A DNA stretch of 64,000 bases from Terriglobia bacterium (lineage in GTDB: Bacteria; Acidobacteriota; Terriglobia; Bryobacterales; Bryobacteraceae). The translations under genes and the position numbers were made by a program. The notes below the pieces were generated by a model. That model was not told the DNA's origin and did no database searches. It saw nothing but the letters and a program-made list of their open reading frames with translations. Below, one piece after another: positions 9,258 through 17,654 of the stretch; position 1 is the first letter of the stretch; the number at the start of each line of letters is the position of its first letter. Location: the NCBI GenBank assembly GCA_021324615.1, contig JAJPIT010000031.1, forward strand, positions 26,482 to 90,481, given 5' to 3'.

Positions 9258-9995
9258 CTAACCGACCGAGGCGACGTCCTCGACATTCACCGGCTTGTTG
9301 TAGAACAGGAACCGGCCGCAGCTCTCGCAGGCCAGCAACTGATCGCCGCGTTTTAAATCCTGCATGAATTGCGGCCGGATCACGATCTGGCACGCCGAGC
9401 AGCGCCCTTCGACGGCCTCCGCGATCACCGTCCCGTGCCACTTTTTGCGCACGCGTTCATAGGTGTGCTGCACCGCCGCGGGGAGTTTCGCGTATATTTC
9501 CGCGCGTTCGGCGCGGAGCGTATCAAGCTGAGCTTTATCGGCGGCGGTGCGCTCGCGCGCAGCGTTCTTTTCGCGCTCGACCGCCTGTTTTTCCTCCCGG
9601 AGCGCCGCTTCCGCCTTCTTGACGTTCTGGTCCAGCGGCTCGGATTCGCTCATCAGCTCCAGAATCCGGTCCTCGGCCTTGCGAATTTCCTTCTGCGCGT
9701 ACTCGATCTCGTTTTGGAAAGCCCGGTACTGCTCGTTGGTTTTCGCGCCGAGCATCTGATCCCGCAATTTGGAGATCTTCTGCTCCTGCATCTGGATGTC
9801 GGCTTCGTGCTTCTTGCGGTCCTTTTGATTGGCGGCCAGCGCCGCGCGGTCGGCCTCCAGCTTGCGGATGTGCGAATCCAGCGTCTTTTCGATCGCGGCG
9901 ATGTGTTTGGGGAGCGCGGCCACTTCCTTTTCAAGAGCCGCAATTTTTTGGTCGAGCGACTGGAGCTGAATCACCAGATGAGTATCTGGGTGCAT
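9258..9995 (-). CDS. Zinc-ribbon coiled-coil protein
   Basis: A 245-residue protein of the C4-type zinc-ribbon family (COG1579). Residues about 8-175 form an antiparallel coiled coil with heptads rich in Lys, Glu, Leu and Gln, for example LDQKIAALEKEVAALPKHI. The C-terminus holds the ribbon GRCSACQIVIRP and LLACESCGRFLFYN. Family members bind RNA or DNA and have been linked to ribosome or RNase partners in other phyla; no specific role can be set from sequence. The ATG at 9993-9995 is preferred to an in-frame TTG two codons upstream. Confidence 0.87.
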   Translation of the reverse strand: MHPDTHLVIQLQSLDQKIAALEKEVAALPKHIAAIEKTLDSHIRKLEADRAALAANQKDRKKHEADIQMQEQKISKLRDQMLGAKTNEQYRAFQNEIEYAQKEIRKAEDRILELMSESEPLDQNVKKAEAALREEKQAVEREKNAARERTAADKAQLDTLRAERAEIYAKLPAAVQHTYERVRKKWHGTVIAEAVEGRCSACQIVIRPQFMQDLKRGDQLLACESCGRFLFYNKPVNVEDVASVG

Positions 9996-10074
9996 GAGCA
10001 ATTTCAGTTTAACACGCCCGCCCGGTCCGGCTTGATTTTCCGCCGTCCCGCCGCGACCCTGTACATTGAGGAAT

Positions 10075-10884
10075 ATGGAAACGAATCTTCCTCCGGCGCC
10101 GCTTACGCTGGAAGGCGCCAGCGTGCTGCATCAGATGTTCCGCCTGAAATGGCCCGCCTGGCGGGCGCTGCCGGCAGCCGGCCGCGCCAAAGTGACCGGG
10201 GAAGCCGCCGCCGCCGCCGCGCGCATGGAAGGCGAGGGGACCGCCGTGTTTTCCCTGCTCGGCCACAAGGGCGATCTGATGCTGGTGCATTTCCGCGCCG
10301 ATTTTGACGCGCTCGGCGCCGCCGAACGCTGCCTCTTGCGCCTGGAGCTTTCCGATTTTCTGGAACCAACCACCTCCTATGTCTCCGTGGTGGAGCTGGG
10401 ACTTTACGATTCGACGGTGAAGCTCTACCGTTCGCTGTCCGAGCGCGGCATCGCGCCGCACTCCAATGAGTGGAACGCCGAGGTCGAGGAAACTCTGGCG
10501 CGGCAGCGCAACGCGATGCGGCCGCGCCTTTACCCGGAGATGCCCGCGCACAACTACATCTGTTTTTATCCGATGGACCGCCGGCGCGGAGAGCAGAAAA
10601 ACTGGTATCAGCTCCCTATGGCGGAACGCCAGCGCCAGATGCAGGAACACGGCGAAATCGGCCGGCGCTACGCCGGGGCGGTGAAGCAGATCATCACCGG
10701 ATCCATCGGCTTCGACGATTGGGAGTGGGGCGTGGATCTTTTCGCCGACGATCCGCTGGTGTTCAAGCGCCTCATCTACGAGATGCGCTTCGATGAAGTG
10801 AGCGCCGTTTACGCGCTGTTCGGGCCGTTTTATATCGGCCGCCGGATCAAACCCGCCGAACTTGAAAGCATCCTCGCCATCTGA
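10075..10884 (+). CDS. hemQ: Coproheme decarboxylase / HemQ (chlorite dismutase family)
   Basis: It converts coproheme III to heme b in the coproporphyrin-dependent pathway. The 269 residues include the diagnostic segment FYPM, then NWYQLPMAERQ, then HGEIGRRYAG. Tyr165, Met167, His192 and Gln205 keep exactly the spacing of the Listeria residues Tyr147, Met149, His174 and Gln187, the radical tyrosine, pocket residues and proximal ligand. The downstream IGFDDWEWGVDLF segment is also typical. The ATG follows GAGGAA, and TACATT lies seven bases upstream. It stands near ctaB and SCO1, consistent with heme supply to oxidases. Confidence 0.95.
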   Translation: METNLPPAPLTLEGASVLHQMFRLKWPAWRALPAAGRAKVTGEAAAAAARMEGEGTAVFSLLGHKGDLMLVHFRADFDALGAAERCLLRLELSDFLEPTTSYVSVVELGLYDSTVKLYRSLSERGIAPHSNEWNAEVEETLARQRNAMRPRLYPEMPAHNYICFYPMDRRRGEQKNWYQLPMAERQRQMQEHGEIGRRYAGAVKQIITGSIGFDDWEWGVDLFADDPLVFKRLIYEMRFDEVSAVYALFGPFYIGRRIKPAELESILAI

Positions 10885-10890
10885 CGCCGC

Positions 10891-11535
10891 TCATTTCGCG
10901 GCCGGCAGGCGAAACTCGAGCCCCCGATCCGTATTCAACTTGCGCGAAAACTCGCGATCCACCAACGCCAGCGACACGCGGTTCTGATCGCCATCGGGGG
11001 TGATGTAGTCGAGCGTGTCGCCGTCCACCCAGTAGGCGATCGCCGCGACGATGGAGTGGTCCGTCATTGCGATCAGATAAATCGTCGGTTGATCGTCGCG
11101 CGGCGCGCGGGGATCGGGCGGCGGGGGCGGCAGCGGCGTGTTCGAATAGTCGTGCATCACCGGATTGGCCACCGGCGGCTGAAAACTCTGGTTGAAAATG
11201 ACCACCGGGGCCTGTCCTGGCGCGCCGGATCCGCCGCCATCGTCGTAAGAATTGGCGGGCGCCGGCGCGCTGGCCGGATCACCGCCCGCCGCCTGGTTGC
11301 AATAGGCCGGATCGCAGTAATAAGGAATCCCGTAAAAAACCGGATAAGGAACAATCACCGCCGGGCCGTGCACCGGATGCGACACCGGCGGCGGAGCGAG
11401 AAACCTTCCCGTCCGCGGAGAGCGGAGGCCCGATCGCGGTCCTCTCGCCGGTGCGCCTCCCGTTCCGGCGTGCTGCGCCAGGACGGGCTGAAGAATGGTG
11501 CAACCGGCCGCCAGCACGGCGCAGGCAAGCTTCAT
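10891..11535 (-). CDS. Hypothetical secreted Pro/Gly-rich protein
   Basis: I do not recognise this 214-residue protein. A signal peptide (MKLACAVLAAGCTI, cleaved after AQ) is followed by a low-complexity, proline-rich region (about 25-150) with paired-Cys PYYCDPAYCNQ and a run of five prolines. A short folded C-terminus follows, with TIYLIAMTDHSIVAAIAYWV and LDYITPDGDQNRVSL. That tail resembles small beta domains attached to Acidobacteria envelope proteins. The start at 11535 is supported by AGGGAGGG six bases upstream. It converges on hemQ with only six bases between stops. Confidence 0.75.
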   Translation of the reverse strand: MKLACAVLAAGCTILQPVLAQHAGTGGAPARGPRSGLRSPRTGRFLAPPPVSHPVHGPAVIVPYPVFYGIPYYCDPAYCNQAAGGDPASAPAPANSYDDGGGSGAPGQAPVVIFNQSFQPPVANPVMHDYSNTPLPPPPPDPRAPRDDQPTIYLIAMTDHSIVAAIAYWVDGDTLDYITPDGDQNRVSLALVDREFSRKLNTDRGLEFRLPAAK

Positions 11536-11613
11536 GGCGACCCTCCCTAGAAACATTCTAGACGTTTCGCTCCGGTGCGGCGTTTCCCGCCGGCGCGCGC
11601 CCCCAGGCGGGGC

Positions 11614-12027
11614 TCAAAACCGGTACAGCATCAGGTAAACGATCACGCCGGTGACGCTCACATAGAGCCAGATGGGCAGCGTCCAGCGCGCGATCGCGCG
11701 GTGGCGCTTGAAATTCCCCCGCAGCGCGCGGCTTAACGTAATCAACGCCAGCACCGGCACCACCGCGGCCAGCACCGTGTGCGTGAACAGAATGGCCAGA
11801 TAGACGGCGCGGATCACTCCCGTGCGGCGGTAATACACTACGCCGGCCAGCGAATGGTAGGTCAGGTAGCCGATCAGGAAAAGAACGGAGACGCCGAACG
11901 CCGAAAGCATCACCTTGCGATGAGCTTCGACGCGGCCGTTGCGGATCATGGCGAACCCGATGGTCAGCAGCACCGCCGCGATCGCGTTCAGCGCCGCATT
12001 GATCGCCGGCAGATCCTGAACCGTCAA
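11614..12027 (-). CDS. DUF420 family membrane protein (CtaM-like)
   Basis: A 137-residue integral membrane protein with four hydrophobic helices. DUF420 hallmarks are HRKVMLSAFGVSVLFLIGY, YHSLAG, FTHTVLAAVVPVLAL and a C-terminal HRAIARWTLPIWLYVSVTG. In Bacillus and Staphylococcus the relative CtaM is needed for maturation of heme-copper oxidases. It is the last gene after ctaB and SCO1, which supports the same job. The start is a TTG overlapping the SCO1 stop (TTGA), so translation is probably coupled. Confidence 0.88.
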   Translation of the reverse strand: MTVQDLPAINAALNAIAAVLLTIGFAMIRNGRVEAHRKVMLSAFGVSVLFLIGYLTYHSLAGVVYYRRTGVIRAVYLAILFTHTVLAAVVPVLALITLSRALRGNFKRHRAIARWTLPIWLYVSVTGVIVYLMLYRF

Positions 12028-12590
12028 CTGCGCTCCGCCGCCAGACGTTTGGCGTCCGCGATCACCCGCGGGATCGCGTCCGCCTCCGACGTCTCATAGA
12101 ATCCGCGGATCTTTCCGGACCGGTCCACCAGCGCGAAGCGCGTCGAATGCTCCAAGGAGCCGTCGACGTTGCCGAGCAGGAAGGCGTCGCGGCACAAATG
12201 CTGCAATGTATCGCGCGATCCGGTCAGAAAATACCACACGCCGGGCTTGGCCCCGAACCGGTCCGCGTATTGCGCCAGCACCCCAGGCGTGTCATGCTCC
12301 GGATCGACCGTGAAGGAAACCAGCCGCACGCCGTCGATGCCGGCCAGCGCGTTTTCCACCTGGTGCATCTGCGAGCTCATGCGGGGGCACGGGCCGGGGC
12401 ATGTCGTATAAATAAAATCGGCGATCCAGACCCGCCCGCGCAGCTTTTCCGCGCTCTCAAACCGGGCGCCGGTCTGATCGGTCAGCGTGAAATCGGGAAC
12501 GCTCGAATAGCTGGGCAGGCCCGCGCGCGCGGCGCAGCCGGTCAAGATGGCGAAACTACAAACCGGGACGGTCCAAAGCCAGGAGGCCAT
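12024..12590 (-). CDS. SCO1/SenC-type copper chaperone lipoprotein
   Basis: It delivers copper to, or reduces thiols in, the CuA centre of cytochrome oxidase. Starting at MASWLWT the protein is 188 residues with a lipoprotein signal ending at AILTGC. The thioredoxin-like domain has the copper-binding pair Cys64 and Cys68 (TTCPGPCPRM) and His148 in SLEHSTRFALVD, the canonical SCO ligands. The frame extends upstream inside ctaB, but the lipobox fixes the start at 12590. This overlaps the end of ctaB by 35 bases. Confidence 0.93.
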   Translation of the reverse strand: MASWLWTVPVCSFAILTGCAARAGLPSYSSVPDFTLTDQTGARFESAEKLRGRVWIADFIYTTCPGPCPRMSSQMHQVENALAGIDGVRLVSFTVDPEHDTPGVLAQYADRFGAKPGVWYFLTGSRDTLQHLCRDAFLLGNVDGSLEHSTRFALVDRSGKIRGFYETSEADAIPRVIADAKRLAAERS

Positions 12591-13461
12591 ATAACAACGG
12601 AAGATAAACGACGCTGGCCAGCAAAACCTGACGGGCTCGCGGCCGGGTGCGGTCGAAGGCGGCGCGGGCGCCGGCCAGCGAAAAATAAAAACCCAGAGCC
12701 AGCGCGCCCAGCAGATACACATTGCCCGCGTCCCCCAAAAATCTGGGCAGCACGCTCACCGGAACCAGCGCCAGCGAAAACAAAACGATCCGCCGCGCGG
12801 TCGATGCGCCATCCGGCTCCACCACCGGCAGCATGCGGATTCCCGCCTTGGCGTAATCCTCGCGATACATCCACGCGATCGCGTAAAAATGGGGGAACTG
12901 CCACAAAAACAAAATGCCGTAAAGGATCCAGGCCAGCGGGCTCAGCGTGCCGGCGGCCGCGGCGAACCCGATCAGCGGCGGCATCGCGCCCGGGATCGCG
13001 CCGACCGTGGTCGAATGCGGCGAGCGTCGCTTCATCGGCGTGTAGGCGAACAGATAACTCACCAGGGTGAACAAACCGAGCAATCCCGCCAGCAGATTCG
13101 CGCCGATCCACAGATCCAAAAATCCGCCGATCGACAGCGCCACGCCGAACCAGAACGCGCGTGATTCGATTACCCGCCCGGAGGGAATCGGCCGGGCTTT
13201 GGTGCGCTGCATTTTGGCGTCGGCTTCGCGCTCATACCACTGATTCAACGCGGCCGTTCCGCTCGCCATCAGCCCCGTGCCGAGCAGGGCGTGAAACAGC
13301 GTCCAGAAGCCCGCGAAAGGGCCCGCGCACAGAAACCCGATCGCCGTACTCATTAAAATAAAAACGGTGATCCGGGGCTTGGTCAGCTCCAGGTAGTCTT
13401 TCAGGATCCGGTCCGCGCGAGCGGACCGGCTCACCTGCGCGACGTGGAAACTGGGCGGCAC
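12556..13461 (-). CDS. ctaB: Protoheme IX farnesyltransferase (heme O synthase)
   Basis: An integral membrane prenyltransferase of the UbiA family that farnesylates heme b to heme o for terminal oxidases. The first Asp-rich motif is NQWYEREADAKMQRTKARP and the second is YREDYAKAGIRMLP; nine hydrophobic helices are visible. The chosen GTG at 13461 gives 301 residues; an upstream TTG would overlap the HAD gene. A TAGAAT hexamer 13 bases before the GTG may be its own -10. It sits between the HAD gene and SCO1 in a minus-strand oxidase assembly operon. Confidence 0.95.
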   Translation of the reverse strand: MPPSFHVAQVSRSARADRILKDYLELTKPRITVFILMSTAIGFLCAGPFAGFWTLFHALLGTGLMASGTAALNQWYEREADAKMQRTKARPIPSGRVIESRAFWFGVALSIGGFLDLWIGANLLAGLLGLFTLVSYLFAYTPMKRRSPHSTTVGAIPGAMPPLIGFAAAAGTLSPLAWILYGILFLWQFPHFYAIAWMYREDYAKAGIRMLPVVEPDGASTARRIVLFSLALVPVSVLPRFLGDAGNVYLLGALALGFYFSLAGARAAFDRTRPRARQVLLASVVYLPLLYGLLALDRPGL

Positions 13462-13480
13462 GGACGTAAGCCTTATTCTA

Positions 13481-14107
13481 TCACGACTGCACAATTTGTG
13501 GCCTGGCAAGAATCTCGCGCAGCTCTTGCGCGACCCGATCCGCTCCGGAAACCCGCAAAACGTCGAATCCCGCCGCCTTTGCGCTGGCGACGCCGGCGTC
13601 GGAATCTTCGATCACCAGCGGTCGCCGCGCCGAGAGCAATTCCGCCGCTTTTAAATAAGGATCGGGCGCGGGCTTCAGGTTGGGGACCTCGCGGCCGCAG
13701 ACGAAGGCCTGAAAGCAGCCGTGAATTCCCGCGCGCGCGATTGGCGGCTCGACCTCGCTCCGGGAACTGGAGGAAACCACGGCGAGCTTGTATTGTCCCG
13801 CCAGCTCCCGTATGCACTCCAGGGTCTGGGGCAAAAACGGCGGATCGGCCAGCAGCCTTTCGCGGAACATCGGCTGTTTGCGCTGATATTGCGGCCAGAC
13901 GTCGTCCCAGGGGATCGGCGGGTCGTGCGCGCTGGCCAGCCGCTCCACCATCTGCCGGTCGGAAACGCCGACGCAGTTCCGCTGGTAATAATCCCAGTCG
14001 AGGCGAATCCCGAAGGGATGAAGAAGCTCGCGCCAGCAGGCGAAGTGGATCGGCTCGGTATCGGCGAGCACGCCGTCGAAATCGAACAGCAGCGCGTCCC
14101 AGCTCAA
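13481..14107 (-). CDS. HAD-superfamily hydrolase, beta-phosphoglucomutase-like
   Basis: A 208-residue subfamily IA HAD phosphatase. Motif I is LLFDFDGVLADTEP, motif II AVVSSSSRSE, motif III uses the Lys in PNLKPAPDPY, and motif IV is VIEDSDAGVASAKAAGF. The helical cap lies between residues about 15 and 80. The pattern fits sugar-phosphate phosphatases or mutases of the CbbY/GPH kind; the substrate is unknown. The start is probably the TTG at 14107, embedded in a TTGA overlap with a nine-codon mini-ORF. It precedes ctaB on the same strand. Confidence 0.85.
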   Translation of the reverse strand: MSWDALLFDFDGVLADTEPIHFACWRELLHPFGIRLDWDYYQRNCVGVSDRQMVERLASAHDPPIPWDDVWPQYQRKQPMFRERLLADPPFLPQTLECIRELAGQYKLAVVSSSSRSEVEPPIARAGIHGCFQAFVCGREVPNLKPAPDPYLKAAELLSARRPLVIEDSDAGVASAKAAGFDVLRVSGADRVAQELREILARPQIVQS

Positions 14108-14133
14108 GCGATAAAGCCCCGGCGAGTCGGCAT
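14104..14133 (-). CDS. Putative nine-residue upstream ORF coupled to the HAD gene
   Basis: A small frame encodes MPTRRGFIA and ends in a TGA that overlaps the TTG start of the HAD gene (TTGA). A purine-rich GGGAAGAG immediately precedes its ATG. The HAD gene itself lacks a Shine-Dalgarno sequence, so terminating ribosomes on this ORF may restart at the TTG. This is a hypothesis from sequence layout alone. Confidence 0.4.
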   Translation of the reverse strand: MPTRRGFIA

Positions 14134-14217
14134 CTCTTCCCGATTGTCCCACAACGGCCGCCGCCCGCCCCGCTGGAGGACGCCAGGCCTGCCGCATCCA
14201 CCCGTCCGGACCTCTGC

Positions 14218-14223
14218 TATAAT
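14218..14223 (+). promoter_or_regulatory. Consensus -10 box of the deacetylase gene
   Basis: A perfect TATAAT ends six bases before the GTG at 14230, so transcription should start at or next to the first codon and give a leaderless mRNA. No convincing -35 hexamer is visible. Confidence 0.7.
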
Positions 14224-14229
14224 CCGCGG

Positions 14230-15254
14230 GTGCGGTTTGGCGGAAAGCGGGAGCTGCTGTCCGGCGGCCTGTTTTGGAGCGGGGCCTCCTCGCTGCTTGC
14301 CCGGCTGCCGCCCGGGGACTCATTGCTGGTCCTGAATTACCACCGGATCGGCGACCCGGATGACGATCCTTTCGATCCCGGCGTATTTTCGGCCACCGCC
14401 GACGAGTTTCACGAACAGATATCGTACCTGAAGCGCCGCCTGTCGGTGGTGACTCTTGAGGAGGCGCAGGGTTCTGCGATGGAACGCTGCGCGAGAAGAC
14501 CCCCCGATGCCGTGTGTTGATCACCTTCGACGACGGCTATCTCGACAACTACCGGGTGGCCTTCCCCATCCTGCGCGGTCAGGGAGTGCAAGGCGTGTTT
14601 TTTCTCGTCACCGCTATGGTGGGGTCTTGCGCGGTGCCCTGGTGGGATCACATCGCGTTTGTGATGAAGACTGCGCGGCGGCGCCGATTTGCCCTGCATT
14701 ATCCAGCCGATCTGGCCGTCGATCTGGCGGAGAACGGACTCACGGAGAGTCTTCGAAGCGTGCTGAATCTTTATGCGGCGTCCGGCAACGCAGATCCCGC
14801 GCGCTTTCTGCGCGAACTGGAGGGTGCGGCGGAGGGGGACCCGGTCCCGACCACGCTGCGGCGTTTTCTCGCTTGGGACGAAGCCCGGGAGATGATCGCC
14901 GGAGGGATGGCGATTGGGTCTCATACGCACTCCCACGCCATCTTGAGCCAACTGGCGCCGGAGCAGCAGCGCGACGAATTACAGCGATCCCGCGCGCAAC
15001 TCCGGGAGCGGCTGGGTGGCGCGATCGATGCGCTGGCCTATCCCATCGGAGGCAAAACCAGTTTTTCTGAACAAACCCAGGAATTGGCCAAAGAGGCAGG
15101 TTACCGCGCGGCATTCTCCTTTTACGGTGGAACGAATCTGCCGGGAATGACACGGCCCTACGACATCAAGCGCGTCGGCGTCGGAGGCCAAAGCTGGACC
15201 CGATTCCGCGTGCAGGCAGCCGTCTGCCGGCGAACGGGGAAGTACTGGCCTTGA
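14230..15254 (+). pseudogene. Polysaccharide deacetylase (NodB family), frameshifted
   Basis: Two abutting frames together encode one NodB-type deacetylase. The first (GTG at 14230, stop at 14520) has LLVLNYHRIGDPDDDPFDPG and FHEQISYLKRRLSVVTLEEA. The second contains VLITFDDGYLDN, GVFFLVTAMVG, the metal motif SHTHSHAIL and LAYPIGGKTSFSEQ. Adding one G in the run at 14469-14471 would join them without other change, giving the continuous segment QGFCDGTLREKTPRCRVLI. The family removes acetyl groups from polysaccharides at the cell surface. The break may be a real mutation or a homopolymer error in the assembly. A GNAT acetyltransferase faces it. Confidence 0.88.
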
Positions 15255-15319
15255 GTTTCCGGGACCTTATTCTCCAAGCCGGGCCAAACGAGCGCAAGAT
15301 GCGCAGAACCGCCTTCCGA

Positions 15320-16363
15320 TCAGGCCCAGTACTCGGGTTTACCGCCGTGCAGATACGCGGCGTCGCTATCGATCCTGTGGAGCCGGACCGGCAGGGAAGG
15401 AAACTCGATACCCCTGGCGGGCAGCAAGCGCAGCGGGTAACTCCCCCGCGCGTGAAAGCCGCAGTCGACTAACGCCTGGCGCGTGATCGGGTCGCTTCCG
15501 ATCGCGACAACTTCGGCCACGGCGGGATTCCGCCTGGCCTGCGCCACCGCAAGCTCGATCAGAATTCTCCAGCTCTCCCGATCTTCGCCGCAGCTATAGA
15601 AGTCGGCGATGCGGGCCTGACCCGGCGCATACGCGAGCAGGAAGTAGCCGCGGGATAAACCATCCTGCGCGACCGAGTAGAGCTCCATCTGCGCCGCGGG
15701 ACACTTCAGAAAGTGAGCGACCATCTCCGCCGTTCGTTCAAAGATGGCGGCTCCCTGCGCCGGGCGGGGCCACGGGATGGCGGCCGAGGCCAACTGTTCC
15801 GGCGCGATTCGGCTCGCGGCCCATCCCCGAGTCCGAGCGGGCGGGGCCTGCCAGGACCACAGCAGGCCTCGGGCCGCCTGCGCTCCCGCGCGCAGGCTGA
15901 ACTTTTGTCCCTTCAACCGCCGCAATGGCCTCAGCGGCCGCGCAAACCGCGTGATTTCACCGCATACGGTGAACCCCAGGGCCGGGAGCACTCGTTGAGC
16001 GATCTCGCTGCCGCCTGCAACGACAACCGCATCCACCATCGTGGCGATTCGCTTCAGAAGAATCACACCGCTCCCCACCGACTGTGGATCGGCTGCCCAG
16101 TCGGTAAGGTGGAACATCCTCAGCCTCCGCCGGGAGTCCAGGCACAACAGCGGGACGGCAATGCCGTGCGCCACAATCCTGTCTTGGCTGGCCAGCAGGT
16201 AACCGCGGGAACCGGGCCAATCCGGACGCGGCTCCCAGCACTTCCACCGCAAATGGCGGGGATCGACGAGAGGATCTCCGGGAGCCAATTCGAAGATGCG
16301 CTGGAGAAACGCCGCGACCGCCGGCGCATCCTGCGGAGAAGTGTCTCGAAACAGATACTTCAT
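15320..16363 (-). CDS. GNAT-family acetyltransferase
   Basis: A 347-residue protein that looks like a tandem GNAT. The N-half has [36 protein letters not shown] and an ALGF segment typical of the acetyl-CoA fold. The C-half has [17 protein letters not shown] and a second [12 protein letters not shown]. Acceptor unknown. Such proteins occur in exopolysaccharide or cell-wall gene clusters, which fits the convergent polysaccharide deacetylase. The ATG overlaps the stop of a 21-codon upstream ORF (ATGA). Confidence 0.72.
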   Translation of the reverse strand: MKYLFRDTSPQDAPAVAAFLQRIFELAPGDPLVDPRHLRWKCWEPRPDWPGSRGYLLASQDRIVAHGIAVPLLCLDSRRRLRMFHLTDWAADPQSVGSGVILLKRIATMVDAVVVAGGSEIAQRVLPALGFTVCGEITRFARPLRPLRRLKGQKFSLRAGAQAARGLLWSWQAPPARTRGWAASRIAPEQLASAAIPWPRPAQGAAIFERTAEMVAHFLKCPAAQMELYSVAQDGLSRGYFLLAYAPGQARIADFYSCGEDRESWRILIELAVAQARRNPAVAEVVAIGSDPITRQALVDCGFHARGSYPLRLLPARGIEFPSLPVRLHRIDSDAAYLHGGKPEYWA

Positions 16364-16425
16364 CGGGAGGATCCGCGGGCAGGGCGGAAAGCGGCGGAGG
16401 CTGGCCCGGCGGTTTCACTCGCCAT
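16360..16425 (-). CDS. Putative 21-residue upstream ORF coupled to the GNAT gene
   Basis: The frame starts at 16425, encodes a short Ala/Ser/Arg-rich peptide ([13 protein letters not shown]...) and ends in a TGA that overlaps the GNAT start as ATGA. A perfect TATAAT lies 13 bases upstream of its ATG. The GNAT start itself lacks a clear Shine-Dalgarno sequence. The peptide resembles no family known to me, so its role, if any, would be translational coupling. Confidence 0.4.
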   Translation of the reverse strand: MASETAGPASAAFRPARGSSR

Positions 16426-16438
16426 GCGATTGAGGGAC

Positions 16439-16444
16439 ATTATA
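16439..16444 (-). promoter_or_regulatory. -10 box reading toward the GNAT gene
   Basis: A minus-strand TATAAT lies 29 bases from the plus-strand TATAAT of ilvE, so the two divergent genes appear to have closely spaced promoters. Predicted start of transcription is near 16432. Confidence 0.6.
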
Positions 16445-16473
16445 CTCAACTCCTGCCGGAAACGGCATCAGGC

Positions 16474-16479
16474 TATAAT
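16474..16479 (+). promoter_or_regulatory. -10 box of ilvE, leaderless layout
   Basis: TATAAT ends exactly six bases before the ilvE ATG at 16486, predicting a transcript that begins at the start codon. The -35 region at 16451-16456 (TCCTGC) is weak. Confidence 0.75.
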
Positions 16480-16485
16480 TCGGTC

Positions 16486-17430
16486 ATGATAAATCCCACC
16501 GAAAAGATCTGGCACAACGGAAAGCTCATCCCCTGGAACGACGCGAAGATCCACGTTTTGGCGCACGTCACCAGCTACGGCAGCTCCGTCTTTGAAGGCG
16601 TCCGCTGTTACGCGACCGCTTCCGGGCCCGCCATCTTCCGCGCCCGCGAGCACGCCCGCCGCCTTCGCGATTCGGCGCGGATTTATCGCATCGAAATTCC
16701 CTACTCGATCGAGGAGATCTGCAACGCCATGGCCGAGGTGGTGCGCGTCAACCGGATGGAGGCCTGCTATATCCGGCCGCTGGTGCTGCGCGGCTACGGC
16801 AATCTGGGGGTGATGCCGACCCAGGACAATCCCATCGAAACCTACATCGCCTGCTGGACCTGGGGCAAATATCTGGGCGGGGAGTCGCTGGAAAAGGGCG
16901 TGGACGCGTGCGTTTCGAGCTGGACCCGCATGGCTCCCAACACGCTGCCGGCGCTCTCCAAAGCCGGCGGGAATTACATGAACTCGCAGTTGATCCGCAT
17001 GGAAGCCGCGGTGAACGGATACAGCGAAGGCATCGCTCTGGACGCCGCCGGCTACGTGAGCGAAGGCTCCGGCGAAAATCTGTTCCTGGTGCGCGACGGC
17101 AAACTGATCACGCCGCCGCTGGGAGCCAGCGTCCTGCCGGGAATCACGCGCGACACCGTGATCCAGATCGCCCGCTCGCTCGATATCCCGGTGGCCGAGG
17201 CGCTGATCCCGCGCGAGGCGCTGTACATCGCCGACGAACTTTTCTTCTGCGGCACCGCGGTCGAAATCACGCCGATCCGCTCGGTGGACCGCATCGAAAT
17301 CGGCAACGGCAAGCGCGGCCCCATCACGGAACGCCTGCAGCGCGAATTTTTCGACATCGTGGAAGGCAAGAAAAGTGATCGCTTCGGCTGGCTGTCGCCG
17401 GTGTCGCAGCCGGTGGGCGCCGCGAAGTAA
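16486..17430 (+). CDS. ilvE: Branched-chain amino acid aminotransferase
   Basis: A fold-type IV PLP aminotransferase that performs the last transamination in Ile, Leu and Val synthesis. The 314 residues match the family. Signatures are [12 protein letters not shown] near the N-terminus, [13 protein letters not shown], the PLP lysine Lys159 in [12 protein letters not shown], the substrate-side SEGSGENLF, and the C-terminal [15 protein letters not shown]. The ATG is directly preceded by a consensus -10 element, so the mRNA is probably leaderless, and no attenuator or T-box is present upstream. Confidence 0.97.
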   Translation: MINPTEKIWHNGKLIPWNDAKIHVLAHVTSYGSSVFEGVRCYATASGPAIFRAREHARRLRDSARIYRIEIPYSIEEICNAMAEVVRVNRMEACYIRPLVLRGYGNLGVMPTQDNPIETYIACWTWGKYLGGESLEKGVDACVSSWTRMAPNTLPALSKAGGNYMNSQLIRMEAAVNGYSEGIALDAAGYVSEGSGENLFLVRDGKLITPPLGASVLPGITRDTVIQIARSLDIPVAEALIPREALYIADELFFCGTAVEITPIRSVDRIEIGNGKRGPITERLQREFFDIVEGKKSDRFGWLSPVSQPVGAAK

Positions 17431-17654
17431 CGTTTTCCCGGCTCAATCTTCTGCGGAAACCGGGCTGCGCGGCCACCTCCCCCGAGACTGACTCGCCAAC
17501 CCGGCGTCCCGCAGAATCTTGTTGAAACAGTTTTATCAGGGAGACGGCCTCGATGGCCAGAGCAAAACGGTGAATTTCAACAGCTCTTTCCCTCACGGCT
17601 TTGCGAACTTAGCGCCCCGCCGGTGTGGGAATGCTGTGGAAAAACAGAATGCCG

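Noticed and set aside
16364..16485. Attenuator or T-box before ilvE
   Set aside because: The TATAAT is six bases from the ATG, so no leader RNA exists on which such a switch could act.
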